Source of the DNA: Longitalea luteola
GTDB lineage: Bacteria; Bacteroidota; Bacteroidia; Chitinophagales; Chitinophagaceae
NCBI RefSeq assembly: GCF_017356035.1
Contig: NZ_JAFIQX010000002.1
Coordinates: forward strand, 496,001 to 560,000
Reading direction: 5' to 3'
DNA: 64,000 nt
Below the pieces are notes generated by a model. The model was not told the origin of the DNA, searched no databases, and saw only the letters and a list, made by a program, of their open reading frames with translations. The translations under genes and the position numbers were made by a program. Shown here piece after piece: positions 16,915-26,045 of this stretch (positions within the stretch are counted from its first letter, which is position 1; each line of letters begins with the position of its first letter).

Positions 16915-18417
16915 ATGAAAAAATTACTCTCCATAATATTGCCCGTTACATTACTGGTGACGGTAACCGGCTGTACGAAGTTCAGTGATGATATAAACGT
17001 TGATCCCAGTGTGCCTACCCGGGCGTCCAATGCACAACTGTTAACTTATGCCCTTAACCAGTTGCCCGGTATCATAGAGGCGCCTACCGGTCTTTTGTAC
17101 GTGCAGCACTGGTCGGAAAAGCCATATACCGATGCTTCGCGGTATACAGTGGTGAACTTTGATTTTTACTCCATTTATACCGAGGCGCTGGAAAATTTAC
17201 AAACGATCCTGAATGCGCAGCAGTTCAACATCATTGAAGGTTCTGCCAATAATCAGAAAGCCGTGGCCAGAATAGTAAGGGCTTATTTGTTCTGGCATAT
17301 GACCGATCGCTGGGGCAATATTCCCTATTTTAATGCTTTGAAGGGAAAGGAAAATTTTTCACCAGCCTACGATCCGCAAAAAGATATTTATTACGATCTG
17401 ATGAAGGAGCTGAAAGAAGCAGCCGCGCAGATAGATAATGGCAATGCCGTTACCGGCGATATCTTATATGGCGGTAATATGCAGCACTGGAAACGTTTCG
17501 CCAATTCAATGCGTTTGCTGATGGCCCTTCGCCTGTCAAAAGCAGATGCCGGGAAAGGCAAACTGGAGTTTGCAGACGCATTGAACGGCGGTGTATTTAC
17601 CGATAACAGCCAGAACGCTGTATACGTGCACCTGGCCGAAGCGGCTAACCAGAATTACTGGTATTATGTGGTGAATGTGCAGAACCGTCCCTGGTATTGG
17701 GCCAGCAAGACCATCGTCGACTATATGAAACCGTTGAATGATCCGCGGCTTAAAATTTTTGCCTATGTCAATGCCAGCGGCGACTATAATGGTGTTCCAT
17801 ACGGCCTGGATGGTAACGCAGTGGGTACTATACCGAATGCCTCGGTTTCATTTATTGGTGTTCATGTGCGCACGCAAAATGCGCCTACTTATATAACTAC
17901 ATATGCCCAGGTATTACTGGCCATTGCCGAGGCAAACAAGCTGGGTTGGTTGGCTGGCGGTGATGCAGAAGCGCAGGCGAATTATATAGCGGCCATCGAA
18001 GCTTCGATACGGCAATGGAACCGGATCAGCTTCCAGGCTTACCGGGACAATACAGATAAACAGGTGGAAAGAGTTCCTTACTCCTCCACTGACAGAGGCG
18101 ATACCACCGGATTGGCGGCTTACCTGGCGCAGCCGGAAGTGGCATACAACCCGGCTGATGCCATTAGAAAAATTGCCTACCAGCGCTGGCTGCATTTATA
18201 TATGAATGGGTACGAAGCCTGGGCCGAATGGAGAAGAACAGGGTACCCCGTGTTAACACCTGCCCCTAACAATGGCGGCACCCCCATTCCCAGGCGACAG
18301 GCATATCCTTTAAAAGAACAAAATATCAATGGTGAAAATTACCGCCTGGCCATTTCGGCACAACCGGGCTTAAGTGGCAAAGATGATCTGAACGGGCGCG
18401 TGTGGTGGGATCAATAA
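16915..18417 (+). CDS. SusD/RagB-type outer-membrane lipoprotein (copy 2)
   Basis: A 500-residue lipoprotein with lipobox VTGC-T (Cys20), followed by KFSDDINVDPSVPTRA and a helical SusD-like body. It ends DDLNGRVWWDQ. The ATG at 16915 is chosen over an in-frame ATG at 16876 because the latter lies inside susC2 and does not start with a signal peptide. The gene starts 10 bases after the susC2 stop. It is too divergent from copy 1 to share an obvious ligand. Confidence 0.9.
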   Translation: MKKLLSIILPVTLLVTVTGCTKFSDDINVDPSVPTRASNAQLLTYALNQLPGIIEAPTGLLYVQHWSEKPYTDASRYTVVNFDFYSIYTEALENLQTILNAQQFNIIEGSANNQKAVARIVRAYLFWHMTDRWGNIPYFNALKGKENFSPAYDPQKDIYYDLMKELKEAAAQIDNGNAVTGDILYGGNMQHWKRFANSMRLLMALRLSKADAGKGKLEFADALNGGVFTDNSQNAVYVHLAEAANQNYWYYVVNVQNRPWYWASKTIVDYMKPLNDPRLKIFAYVNASGDYNGVPYGLDGNAVGTIPNASVSFIGVHVRTQNAPTYITTYAQVLLAIAEANKLGWLAGGDAEAQANYIAAIEASIRQWNRISFQAYRDNTDKQVERVPYSSTDRGDTTGLAAYLAQPEVAYNPADAIRKIAYQRWLHLYMNGYEAWAEWRRTGYPVLTPAPNNGGTPIPRRQAYPLKEQNINGENYRLAISAQPGLSGKDDLNGRVWWDQ

Positions 18418-18419
18418 AA

Positions 18420-18612
18420 AATTCCAACTACCAGGTTTTAAGAACCAAATAACAAAAGGCAAATTACGAGAGTCAAATTCCAGGAACCAGAATCCCGACA
18501 GAAAGATTATTCCAGGAGTTTTGGTTCTTGTAATTTGTTCTTATTTCTTGTTATTTATGATGGTTCTTTGTGATTGGTTTGGTTCTTGATATTTGCAATT
18601 TGAGATTTATTT
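18420..18612. repeat. inverted word-repeat patch between susD2 and tadA
   Basis: The left half carries AAGAACCAAATAACAAAAGGC and CAAATTACGAGAG. The right half carries complementary words such as GGTTCTTGTAATTTG, GGTTCTTTGTGATTGG and GGTTCTTGATATTTGC. Together they could fold as one large imperfect hairpin between convergent genes. Related words occur at 19260-19295. Confidence 0.7.
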
Positions 18613-18615
18613 AAG

Positions 18616-19053
18616 TTATCTTTTGCTTCTGAAAAAACTTTTCATCAATTCGGCACATTCATCTTTCAAAATGCCTTTGGTGACCTCTGTTTTAGGATGG
18701 AAGGGCCAGTTAGATTCGGTAATGCGTTTGTGTCCGTTCTTTTCGTCATCGGCGCCCCAAACGATCCTGCTGATCTTGCTCCAGTAGAGGGCGCCTGCAC
18801 ACATGAGGCAGGGTTCTACAGTAATATATATGGAAGCCTCGGGCAGGTACTTGCTGCCCAGGTAATTAAATGCCGAAGTGAGGGCAATGATCTCTGCATG
18901 TGCAGTAGGATCGTTCAGCCGTTCTACCTGGTTATGGCCGCGCGCGATAATGCGGTTATTCAAAACCACTACAGCGCCTACCGGCACTTCACCATCGTCG
19001 TATGCGCGCCGGGCCTCTTTCAGCGCCAGTTGCATATAATGTTCATCGTTCAT
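18616..19053 (-). CDS. tadA: tRNA-specific adenosine deaminase (TadA family)
   Basis: A 145-residue zinc deaminase. The motif HAE (H52-A53-E54, zinc ligand and proton shuttle) and PCLMC (C82 and C85) are in place. It converts the wobble adenosine of tRNA-Arg(ACG) to inosine. A cytidine/guanine deaminase of the same fold is the main alternative, but the GALYWSKISRIVWGADDEKNG segment fits TadA. An AGGAG site lies before the ATG, and a TAACTTTG box lies upstream. Confidence 0.85.
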   Translation of the reverse strand: MNDEHYMQLALKEARRAYDDGEVPVGAVVVLNNRIIARGHNQVERLNDPTAHAEIIALTSAFNYLGSKYLPEASIYITVEPCLMCAGALYWSKISRIVWGADDEKNGHKRITESNWPFHPKTEVTKGILKDECAELMKSFFRSKR

Positions 19054-19072
19054 CTTGCTCCTTTTAGATCGT

Positions 19073-19080
19073 CAAAGTTA
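19073..19080 (-). promoter_or_regulatory. -7 box before tadA
   Basis: Read on the minus strand this is TAACTTTG, matching TAnnTTTG, 20 bases before the start codon. Confidence 0.35.
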
Positions 19081-19224
19081 ACCAACCAAACATTACCCTG
19101 GGCGAAGGTACTGAATGACCTGCAGACGATTTCTATTCGAATCAGGACGAGATACGTATGCATTTACATGCCGACGCGGCCTGGCAATTCGTAATGGGTT
19201 TCCAGGTTTGGCATTGACATTTGT

Positions 19225-19305
19225 ATTTGCTTTGTGGATCTGTATTTTGATCCTTGCCAACTGGTTCTTGTGATTTGGTTCCTGAGATTTCTTATCTTAG
19301 ATCAT
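19225..19305. repeat. word-repeat patch before the GntP gene
   Basis: ATTTGTATTTGC and GGTTCTTGTGATTTGGTTCCTGAG belong to the same word family as the patch at 18420-18612. Confidence 0.5.
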
Positions 19306-19324
19306 TCACCCTAACGATTGTGAT

Positions 19325-20659
19325 ATGACAGCTTCGTTTGCACAGGTAATGATCTTTTTGGGATTGGGTATTGGTATCATTATACTGCTTACCGCGGTGT
19401 TCCGGGTCCATGCTTTTTTTGCCCTGCTGATCGCCTGCTTTGTGGTTGGCCTGGGTGTACAAATGCCGGTAGCTACAATCATTAATGTAACTAAGCAGGG
19501 CTTTGGCCATATCATGCAATCGCTTGGTTTTATTATTGTGCTGGGGACTGCCCTCGGCGTTGTACTGGAACATACCGGCAGCACCAAGGTGATGGCTACT
19601 TATATTTTAAAAAGGATCGGCGAAAAGCATGCACCGCTGGCCATGAGCATCACCGGGTTTATTGTAGGGCTTCCCATCTTTTGCGATTCGGGCTATATCG
19701 TTTTGAGCGGGCTGAACAAATCGTTGTGCAGGCGAACGGGCATTTCTGTTATCATCATGTCGGTTTCCCTGGCTACCGGTTTGTATTCGGTACACTGTTT
19801 AATTCCACCCCATCCGGGTGCTGCTGCGGCCGCTTCTACCATTGGTGTTGATTTTGGAAAACTGATCCTGGTAGGTATGGGTGTAGCCATTCCGGCCACA
19901 CTGGTAGGTTATGGCTGGGCGCGGTATGCGGGAAAAAAATTCAGGAATGAAGAACCAACCGAAACTCCGGTGGTAGACCTTAGCAAGCCGATGCCTTCCG
20001 TGTTCCTTTCATTTCTACCGGTAATAGTACCCATTCTGTTAATTGGTATCAAATCGTTCATTGGTATTGAAGCAGGCCAGTCAGTGCCTGCGTGGATGAC
20101 TGCTTTTATGGTGGTCGGCGATCCGGTAATAGCATTGGCCATTGGTATTGGGCTGGCTTTTCTGGCGGTACAATCTTGGAAGAAGAGTGTGGTGAGTAAA
20201 CTGTTGCAGGAAGCGGCGGAAAAAGCCGGTGGCATCCTGGTTATAATTGGCGCCGGCGGCGCTTTTGGCGCTATACTGGCCGCTACGCACGTAGGCGAAC
20301 ATGTAAGCAAGGCAGTTAACCTGCAGGCGTTGGGCATCTTTTTTCCTTTTCTGTTAACAGCTGTATTAAAAACAGCCCAGGGTTCATCTACCGTTGCCAT
20401 TATTACGGCAGCATCAATAATTCAGCCCTTATTGCCTTCGCTGGGCCTCGATTCTGACATGGGCAAATTACTGGCCGTATTGTCGATGGGCGGCGGTTCC
20501 ATGATGCTGTCCCATGCCAATGACGCTTATTTTTGGGTAATTGCCAAGTTCTCTGGCCTGGACATGCGTTCCATGTTACAGGTGTACACGGTGGCTTCGT
20601 TGTTTATGGGGCTGATAACTTTGCTGGTAGTATTTATTTTATCGCTTTTTCTGATCTAA
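19325..20659 (+). CDS. GntP-family permease (gluconate/sugar-acid type)
   Basis: A 444-residue integral inner-membrane protein with about 12 hydrophobic segments. GntP family features include GFGHIMQSLGFIIVLGTALGVVLEHTG near 57-86, GLPIFCDSGYIVL, IPPHPGAAAAA and a C-terminal GGGSMMLSHANDAYFW. These are proton symporters for gluconate and related acids or other hydroxy-acids. The partner kinases or dehydratases are not nearby, so the substrate cannot be named. Confidence 0.88.
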   Translation: MTASFAQVMIFLGLGIGIIILLTAVFRVHAFFALLIACFVVGLGVQMPVATIINVTKQGFGHIMQSLGFIIVLGTALGVVLEHTGSTKVMATYILKRIGEKHAPLAMSITGFIVGLPIFCDSGYIVLSGLNKSLCRRTGISVIIMSVSLATGLYSVHCLIPPHPGAAAAASTIGVDFGKLILVGMGVAIPATLVGYGWARYAGKKFRNEEPTETPVVDLSKPMPSVFLSFLPVIVPILLIGIKSFIGIEAGQSVPAWMTAFMVVGDPVIALAIGIGLAFLAVQSWKKSVVSKLLQEAAEKAGGILVIIGAGGAFGAILAATHVGEHVSKAVNLQALGIFFPFLLTAVLKTAQGSSTVAIITAASIIQPLLPSLGLDSDMGKLLAVLSMGGGSMMLSHANDAYFWVIAKFSGLDMRSMLQVYTVASLFMGLITLLVVFILSLFLI

Positions 20660-20714
20660 CGGGGCCTTAAGAATTGCGGCAGAAATCCCCAACAATGATG
20701 AGTATTAAACCCAG

Positions 20715-20748
20715 CTTGATTCCGGTAGCAACCGGCAACCGGTAACTG
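20715..20748. repeat. small GGTAACCGG-type word repeat
   Basis: CCGGTAGCAACCGGCAACCGGTAACTG: four variants of an ACCGGYAAC word. The same family forms the palindrome at 39337-39384. Confidence 0.45.
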
Positions 20749-20800
20749 CTTCCAAATGCCTGGAAATTTTTCTATTTTGTGGCAGATCATAACCCCTAAC

Positions 20801-22846
20801 ATGAAGCAACTTGTAAGCCTGATCTTGATCTGGAGCTGTTTTTCGCATTTTGTTGTTGTGGCGCAAACTGTGCGGCCCCAGATCCAAAAAGAACCTGCCT
20901 GGATCACTCCTACGTCTTTCGATTACAGTAATACCAAATTGGATGATGAAGCGGAAAACGGTTATGTGAACCTGGTGCTCGAAAAGCAGGTGTCTATACA
21001 ACAACGATCGGTGTATGTAAAAACAGCTTACCGGATCCTGTCAGAGTCAGGCGTGCAGAACAGCTCGCAGATCAACGTTAATTTCGATCCCTCCTATAAC
21101 CAACTGGTCTTTCATGCTATCAGGATCATCCGCGGCAAAGAATCGATCAATAAACTGCAAGCCGGCAAGATAAAGGTCATTCAACAGGAAGAAGAGCTCG
21201 ATATGAACCTGTACGATGGTTCTCTCTCGGCAGTGCTTTTTCTGGAAGATGTTCGCAAAGGTGATATCATCGAGTACAGCTATACCATCAAGGGCTGGAA
21301 CCCGGTGTTCAAAGGAAAATTCTCCGGACTGTTCGAAACCGGTTTCTCCGTTCCGGTGTACAACCAGTATTATAAACTGCTGGTGCCTGATGGCCGCGAA
21401 GTGCAGATAAAAAACAGTTTGACAGACGTAAAGTATGAGATGAAAAAAACAGGTAATGAAACCTGTTATGAATGGAGGCTGCACCAGGTGAAGGCGCTGC
21501 AGGAGCAGGATCATACGCCTTCCTGGTATGATCCGTATCCCATGATCATGGTAAGCGAATACAAAAGCTGGAAAGAAGTAAATGACTGGGCGCTCACCTT
21601 GTTTCCCTTCGATGGAAAGTTATCGGCCGGGTTACAAAAGAAGATCAGGGAAATAGAAACGGCCCATAGCTCTGCTGAACAAAGGATCTTGGCCGCCCTG
21701 CATTTTGTGCAGGACGATGTACGCTACCTCGGCATTGAAATGGGGCAGAACTCGCACCGGCCGAACCGTCCCGATAAAATTTTCGCGCAGCGCTTTGGCG
21801 ATTGTAAAGACAAGTCCTACCTGCTATGTACGCTCTTGCGGGCCATGGGCATTGAAGCCAACCCGGTCATGATCAATACGAATTATAAAAAAACGATCGT
21901 GCAATGGTTGCCATCGCCGCAGTCGTTCGATCATGTTACCGTGAGGGTATTGTATAACGGCCGGTATTACTGGTTCGACCCCACGATCGCTTATCCGCGG
22001 GGAAGAATAGATGCCATCTCTTATCCTGATTATCATTGCGGACTGGTCATCAGTGATACCACTACTATGCTAACCGCGATCCCGCTACAAAATAAAGGCA
22101 TGGTGAATGTGAAGGAACAATTCAATATACCTGATATGTCGGGCAATGCACGCTTAATGGTACAGACAGAATATACCGGATCCTATGCAGACGACATCAG
22201 GGAACAGTTCAATAGCAACAGCCGCGGGGAAATGAAGAAAAGATTCCGCGAGTATTATGCCCGTTACTATGAGGAGATAGACTCGGATAGTTTAACATAT
22301 ACAGATAATGATTCAACCGGAAAGTTCATCACTTGTGAATATTATTCTATTCAGAACCTGTGGAAACTGGAAAAGGGGCTGAAGAAAGTTTATTTTTCAC
22401 CCTACGTTATTAACGGTGTTTTACGGAAGCCAAAGGATATAAAGCGCACAATGCCTTTTGCCATTGACTATCCGGCCAAATACCAGGAAGAAATAACGAT
22501 CAATGTGCCGGAAGAGTGGGAGGCAGACCAGTCGATGGAAGATATTTCCTGCTCAGCTTTCAAAATGCGGATGCAGTGCGATTATGGATCCAAAAAATTC
22601 AGGCTTAAGTATGAGTATGAAAGTTTAAAGGACCATGTGCTGCCCGATGAGGCCGATGCGTTCTTTATCAGTTTCAATAAAGCAGATGAACTTGAATATT
22701 CTTTGAGCAAAGCGACCGATAAAGCAGCAATGGAAGGGTTATATGACAATAAGAACAAGGGCGGCAAAGTGAATATTGCACTGCTTGTAATAATAGTGGT
22801 AGTGTTATTCGGCGGTGCAGTATGGTTTACGCAAAGGAAGCGGTAA
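20801..22846 (+). CDS. DUF3857 / transglutaminase-like periplasmic protein
   Basis: A 681-residue protein with a signal peptide (1-21, VVVAQ) and an N-terminal DUF3857 domain. A transglutaminase-like core follows, with the Cys in QRFGDCKDKSYLL, the His in SFDHVTVRV and the Asp in WFDPT. The C-terminus has a DUF2569-like or beta part and one final membrane helix (about 657-676). ATG 20801 is chosen because it starts the signal peptide. The complete triad suggests a working cysteine peptidase or transglutaminase acting in the periplasm. Its substrate is unknown. It is common in Bacteroidota. Confidence 0.85.
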   Translation: MKQLVSLILIWSCFSHFVVVAQTVRPQIQKEPAWITPTSFDYSNTKLDDEAENGYVNLVLEKQVSIQQRSVYVKTAYRILSESGVQNSSQINVNFDPSYNQLVFHAIRIIRGKESINKLQAGKIKVIQQEEELDMNLYDGSLSAVLFLEDVRKGDIIEYSYTIKGWNPVFKGKFSGLFETGFSVPVYNQYYKLLVPDGREVQIKNSLTDVKYEMKKTGNETCYEWRLHQVKALQEQDHTPSWYDPYPMIMVSEYKSWKEVNDWALTLFPFDGKLSAGLQKKIREIETAHSSAEQRILAALHFVQDDVRYLGIEMGQNSHRPNRPDKIFAQRFGDCKDKSYLLCTLLRAMGIEANPVMINTNYKKTIVQWLPSPQSFDHVTVRVLYNGRYYWFDPTIAYPRGRIDAISYPDYHCGLVISDTTTMLTAIPLQNKGMVNVKEQFNIPDMSGNARLMVQTEYTGSYADDIREQFNSNSRGEMKKRFREYYARYYEEIDSDSLTYTDNDSTGKFITCEYYSIQNLWKLEKGLKKVYFSPYVINGVLRKPKDIKRTMPFAIDYPAKYQEEITINVPEEWEADQSMEDISCSAFKMRMQCDYGSKKFRLKYEYESLKDHVLPDEADAFFISFNKADELEYSLSKATDKAAMEGLYDNKNKGGKVNIALLVIIVVVLFGGAVWFTQRKR

Positions 22847-23268
22847 TTACATTATTTTGTAATCATTTCTATTGCCCGGTTGCTAAAAGGGAATAGTTGG
22901 AAAATAAGAGAAAAAGTGGTGGAAATAATTTGGAAAACCAAAAGAATTGGATAGCTTAGTGGTGGGAAGGGATATAGGTCACCGTTACAGTTCCCAAAAC
23001 TACTTACACACATCACGCGTTTACTCAAATTAAATTTATTGGCACCGGTTGCGCAAGTCCTGCAACCGCATCATCATGTAGTTTAACTGAAGCTGCTCAT
23101 AATGAGTATAATTCATTTTTTCAGGCGGTTATCAGTTTTCTACTTGTATGATACGTTTTTTCCTAAAACGGCAAGGGTGTATGCTAATAACTATTTGCGA
23201 TGTTTTACATTAAGATCCGTTCACTATGCATGTGTGTAAAATTTATTTATCAGTATTAAATTTTATTT
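22847..23268. other. AT-rich intergenic stretch, no gene seen
   Basis: No supported ORF. A small hairpin CGGTTGC / GCAACCG (23046-23068) is the only clear structure. The last 60 bases before the next gene are very AT-rich and probably hold its promoter. Confidence 0.5.
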
Positions 23269-23592
23269 ATGCGAACCTGTAACCACCAATTGCAGTGGTG
23301 TAATCAACCGCTGCGTTTAACAGAAGAAGAAATGAAGGATCCGTTATTGGTGCTCAAAGATTTTTTTGAATGTTATCATTTAAATGATACCCGCGAAATG
23401 TTATGGAACTGGACCGTAGAGGTGTTAACAAGCTCTGGCAGCATATCCAGTGAGCCTCTTGAACGAAGCAATCATTTGTATTTTTATGAAAAGATGGAAA
23501 CGCTCATAGAAGCGTGTTATATGATCTTACAACAAGCGCGGCCGCAGGCGCAACCATTGCCGCTCGAAATAAGCCCTGGTCCCCGGCCCTGA
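23269..23592 (+). CDS. small protein of unknown function
   Basis: A 107-residue soluble acidic protein with no signal peptide. The middle (about 20-92) looks helical with many aromatics (DFFECYHL, MLWNWTVEVL, HLYFYEKMETLIEACYMIL) and could be a compact helical domain. Two cysteines near the N-terminus (residues 4 and 11) and a Pro-rich tail are present. No known family is recognised. The ORF has plausible codon usage and an AT-rich upstream region, and nothing on the opposite strand competes with it. Confidence 0.55.
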   Translation: MRTCNHQLQWCNQPLRLTEEEMKDPLLVLKDFFECYHLNDTREMLWNWTVEVLTSSGSISSEPLERSNHLYFYEKMETLIEACYMILQQARPQAQPLPLEISPGPRP

Positions 23593-23938
23593 ACCGGTTA
23601 CAATCACGAAAGCTATCGGCATTCAAATCACAAAATTCAACACCGGTTCAAATGTTAATGGGCATTAGATCCGGGGCTAAGATACAACAGCCAGCGTGTG
23701 CTATTTTTTTGTAACTTATTCCCTGCGGTTTGAAGTTTGTGATTTGGGTCATTTCCTAAAACCATTATAAATTGGAACAGGGAAATTGGGTGTACATTTT
23801 AAATGCTTTCAATCACTGCAGCAATTGGGTTTTGTTGTTTCTGTTCGTTGCAAGCGTTTTATTGTTTGAGATGTATTAGTTATTCATGATTTGTAATTTG
23901 GTATTTGTCATTCATAATTATTTGTAATTGTTAACATA
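23593..23938. repeat. intergenic stretch ending in word repeats
   Basis: No gene is supported. From about 23880 the sequence repeats GATTTGTAATTTGG / TATTTGTCATTC / TATTTGTAATTG up to the next start codon. The earlier part shows nothing distinct. Confidence 0.45.
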
Positions 23939-23939
23939 T

Positions 23940-25322
23940 ATGAACCTGGAGATGCTCCCCCAAAAATTGCAGGGCTTGCGGGCTTTTTATGAAAGCGGGG
24001 CTACCCGTACGCTTCTCTTCCGTAAACAGCAATTGCAATTGCTGAAAGCAGCCATAATAAAGTATGAACAAGCTTTATATGCTGCTTTATACAGCGACCT
24101 GAAAAAGAGTGCCGAAGAAAGCTGGGTTACCGAATTGGGGGTGGTAATGGCCGAGTTGAACAGGGCATTGCGTAAGCTGGGCAAATGGATGCAGGCTGAG
24201 AAGGTGAACACCAATCTCGTTAACCTGCCTTCATCCAGTTATATGTTGCGGGAGCCGTTGGGGGTTGTATTGATAATCAGTCCCTGGAATTATCCGTTCC
24301 AGTTGCTTTTTACGCCATTGGTAGGGGCCATAGCTGCGGGCAACTGTGTAGTATTGAAACCATCTGAGCTGGCGCCTGCCACTGCCGAAATAATGGCCAC
24401 CATTATCAAAGAAACATATGCAGATGAATACATTGTATATGTTGAAGGCGATGGCGCCCAGGTAGTGCCGGCAATGATGAACAGCTTCCGGTTCAATCAT
24501 GTGTTTTATACTGGCAGCACCCAGGTTGGCAGAAGCATTTATCAACTGGCGGCGGCGCAATTGACGCCGGTGACGCTGGAACTGGGGGGTAAAAGTCCCT
24601 GCGTGGTAGAAAGCGATGCCAATATCCCGGTGGCTGCCCGCCGGATTGCAGTCACTAAATTTTCCAATGCGGGCCAAATGTGCATTGCCCCCGATTATAT
24701 CCTGGTGCATGCTTCCCGCAAAGATGAACTGGTTGCTGCATTGAAAGATGCGATCGGTTCTTTTTATACCAATGACCCGGCTAGCTGCTACAATTATGGA
24801 AAAATCATCAATGAGCGGCAGTTCAGGCGGCTTACGGCTTATTTAAGCCAGGGAACCATTGTGTTTGGCGGGCGTCATGATATCAGCCAGTTATACATCG
24901 AGCCTACCATTCTTGAAAATGTTCCAACCGATACTCCACTAATGAAAGAGGAAATTTTTGGCCCGTTATTACCCGTACTCTCTTTTACTTCTTTTGAAGA
25001 AGCAAAAGCCATTATTGAAAACAATCGTGATCCGTTATCGTTTTATATCTATACTTCCAATGCAAAAAAGGAACAGGAATGGTTGCAGGCAATTGCTTTT
25101 GGCGGGGGGTGTGTAAATAATTCAAGCTGGCATTTTACCAATCATCATCTGCCTTTTGGCGGGCGTGGCAACAGCGGAATAGGAAAGTATCATGGCAAAT
25201 TCAGTTTCGATCTGTTCAGCAATGTGAAGGCAGTGATGAAAACACCTACCTGGTTCGATCCGGCTATCAAGTATCCGCCATTTAAAGGTCGATTGAAACT
25301 ATTTAAATGGATCATAAAATAG
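23940..25322 (+). CDS. aldehyde dehydrogenase, class-3 type
   Basis: A 460-residue NAD(P)-dependent oxidoreductase that turns aldehydes into carboxylic acids. Catalytic residues are N117 (SPWNYP), E214 (LELGGK) and C248 (NAGQMCIAPD). It lacks the N-terminal extension of class-1/2 enzymes, and its length is typical of the class-3 group (fatty, coniferyl or benzaldehyde-type). ATG 23940 is preferred to a TTG at 23928. It is 60 bases upstream of a glutathione-peroxidase gene, so the two may share a role in lipid-peroxide damage. Confidence 0.92.
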   Translation: MNLEMLPQKLQGLRAFYESGATRTLLFRKQQLQLLKAAIIKYEQALYAALYSDLKKSAEESWVTELGVVMAELNRALRKLGKWMQAEKVNTNLVNLPSSSYMLREPLGVVLIISPWNYPFQLLFTPLVGAIAAGNCVVLKPSELAPATAEIMATIIKETYADEYIVYVEGDGAQVVPAMMNSFRFNHVFYTGSTQVGRSIYQLAAAQLTPVTLELGGKSPCVVESDANIPVAARRIAVTKFSNAGQMCIAPDYILVHASRKDELVAALKDAIGSFYTNDPASCYNYGKIINERQFRRLTAYLSQGTIVFGGRHDISQLYIEPTILENVPTDTPLMKEEIFGPLLPVLSFTSFEEAKAIIENNRDPLSFYIYTSNAKKEQEWLQAIAFGGGCVNNSSWHFTNHHLPFGGRGNSGIGKYHGKFSFDLFSNVKAVMKTPTWFDPAIKYPPFKGRLKLFKWIIK

Positions 25323-25382
25323 GCGCACTATTTTTGCGAATGTGTTACAGGCTCGTTCCGATATAGTAACAATGAAAAGTAT

Positions 25383-25979
25383 ATGACTGGCAAACAAAGA
25401 ATATTAAAACTTGTGTATCCATTATTGATAGCATTTACAAAATTGACGGGCAAGAATATGAAAATTGTAACCAACATTAAAAATGTGCCTCCTGCTGAGT
25501 CAATTTATGAACTCAGCGTTTCACTGAATAATGGCAGCAATCTCCCGCTAAAAACCTATCAGGGCAAGAAACTGTTATTGGTAAATACGGCCAGTGATTG
25601 CGGCTATACGAATCAATATGAAGATCTGCAAAAATTGTATCAACAGTACAAAAACCAGCTGGAAGTGATTGCTTTTCCCGCCAATGATTTTAAAGAGCAG
25701 GAAAAAGGCAGCGATGCGGATATCGCTCAGTTCTGCAAAGTCAATTTTGGTGTTACATTTCCATTGGCTAAAAAAAGTGTGGTGGTACAATCGAATGAAC
25801 AGAACAATATTTTCCGGTGGCTTACCACTAAATCGAAGAATGGATGGAATGAACAGCCGCCTACCTGGAATTTTTCAAAATACCTCGTCAATGAACAGGG
25901 GATCTTAACGCATTATTTCGATCCGTCCATTTCACCGCTGAGTGAGGAAGTTATAAAGGCAATAAGCAATAGGCAATAG
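25383..25979 (+). CDS. glutathione peroxidase-family (thiol) peroxidase
   Basis: A 198-residue thioredoxin-fold peroxidase. The active site is NTASDCGYTNQY with peroxidatic C73, then FPANDFKEQE (Q106) and W162-N163 (TWNFSKYLV). The usual FPCNQF cysteine is replaced by Ala100, so a two-Cys mechanism through that residue is not possible. C118 is the only other cysteine downstream. The N-terminus (10-20) is hydrophobic and may anchor or export it. The last residues (ISNRQ) are encoded by a word-repeat patch that continues past the stop. Confidence 0.87.
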   Translation: MTGKQRILKLVYPLLIAFTKLTGKNMKIVTNIKNVPPAESIYELSVSLNNGSNLPLKTYQGKKLLLVNTASDCGYTNQYEDLQKLYQQYKNQLEVIAFPANDFKEQEKGSDADIAQFCKVNFGVTFPLAKKSVVVQSNEQNNIFRWLTTKSKNGWNEQPPTWNFSKYLVNEQGILTHYFDPSISPLSEEVIKAISNRQ

Positions 25980-26045
25980 CAGTCAGCAGAAGTAAGGCAA
26001 TGGTCAGTAGGCAGTGATTATAATATTTTCCACTGCCTATTGCCC
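25965..26045. repeat. word-repeat patch spanning two convergent stop codons
   Basis: GCAATAAGCAATAGGCAATAGCAG runs through the end of the peroxidase gene, with AGGCAGTG ... CACTGCCTATTGCCC reading into the stop of the M28 peptidase on the other strand. GGCAGTG / CACTGCC forms a hairpin at 26010-26036. Confidence 0.65.

Noticed and set aside
19306-19587. Minus-strand ORFs opposite the start of the GntP permease
   Set aside because: Shadows of the permease, whose membrane segments and GntP motifs lie in the plus frame.
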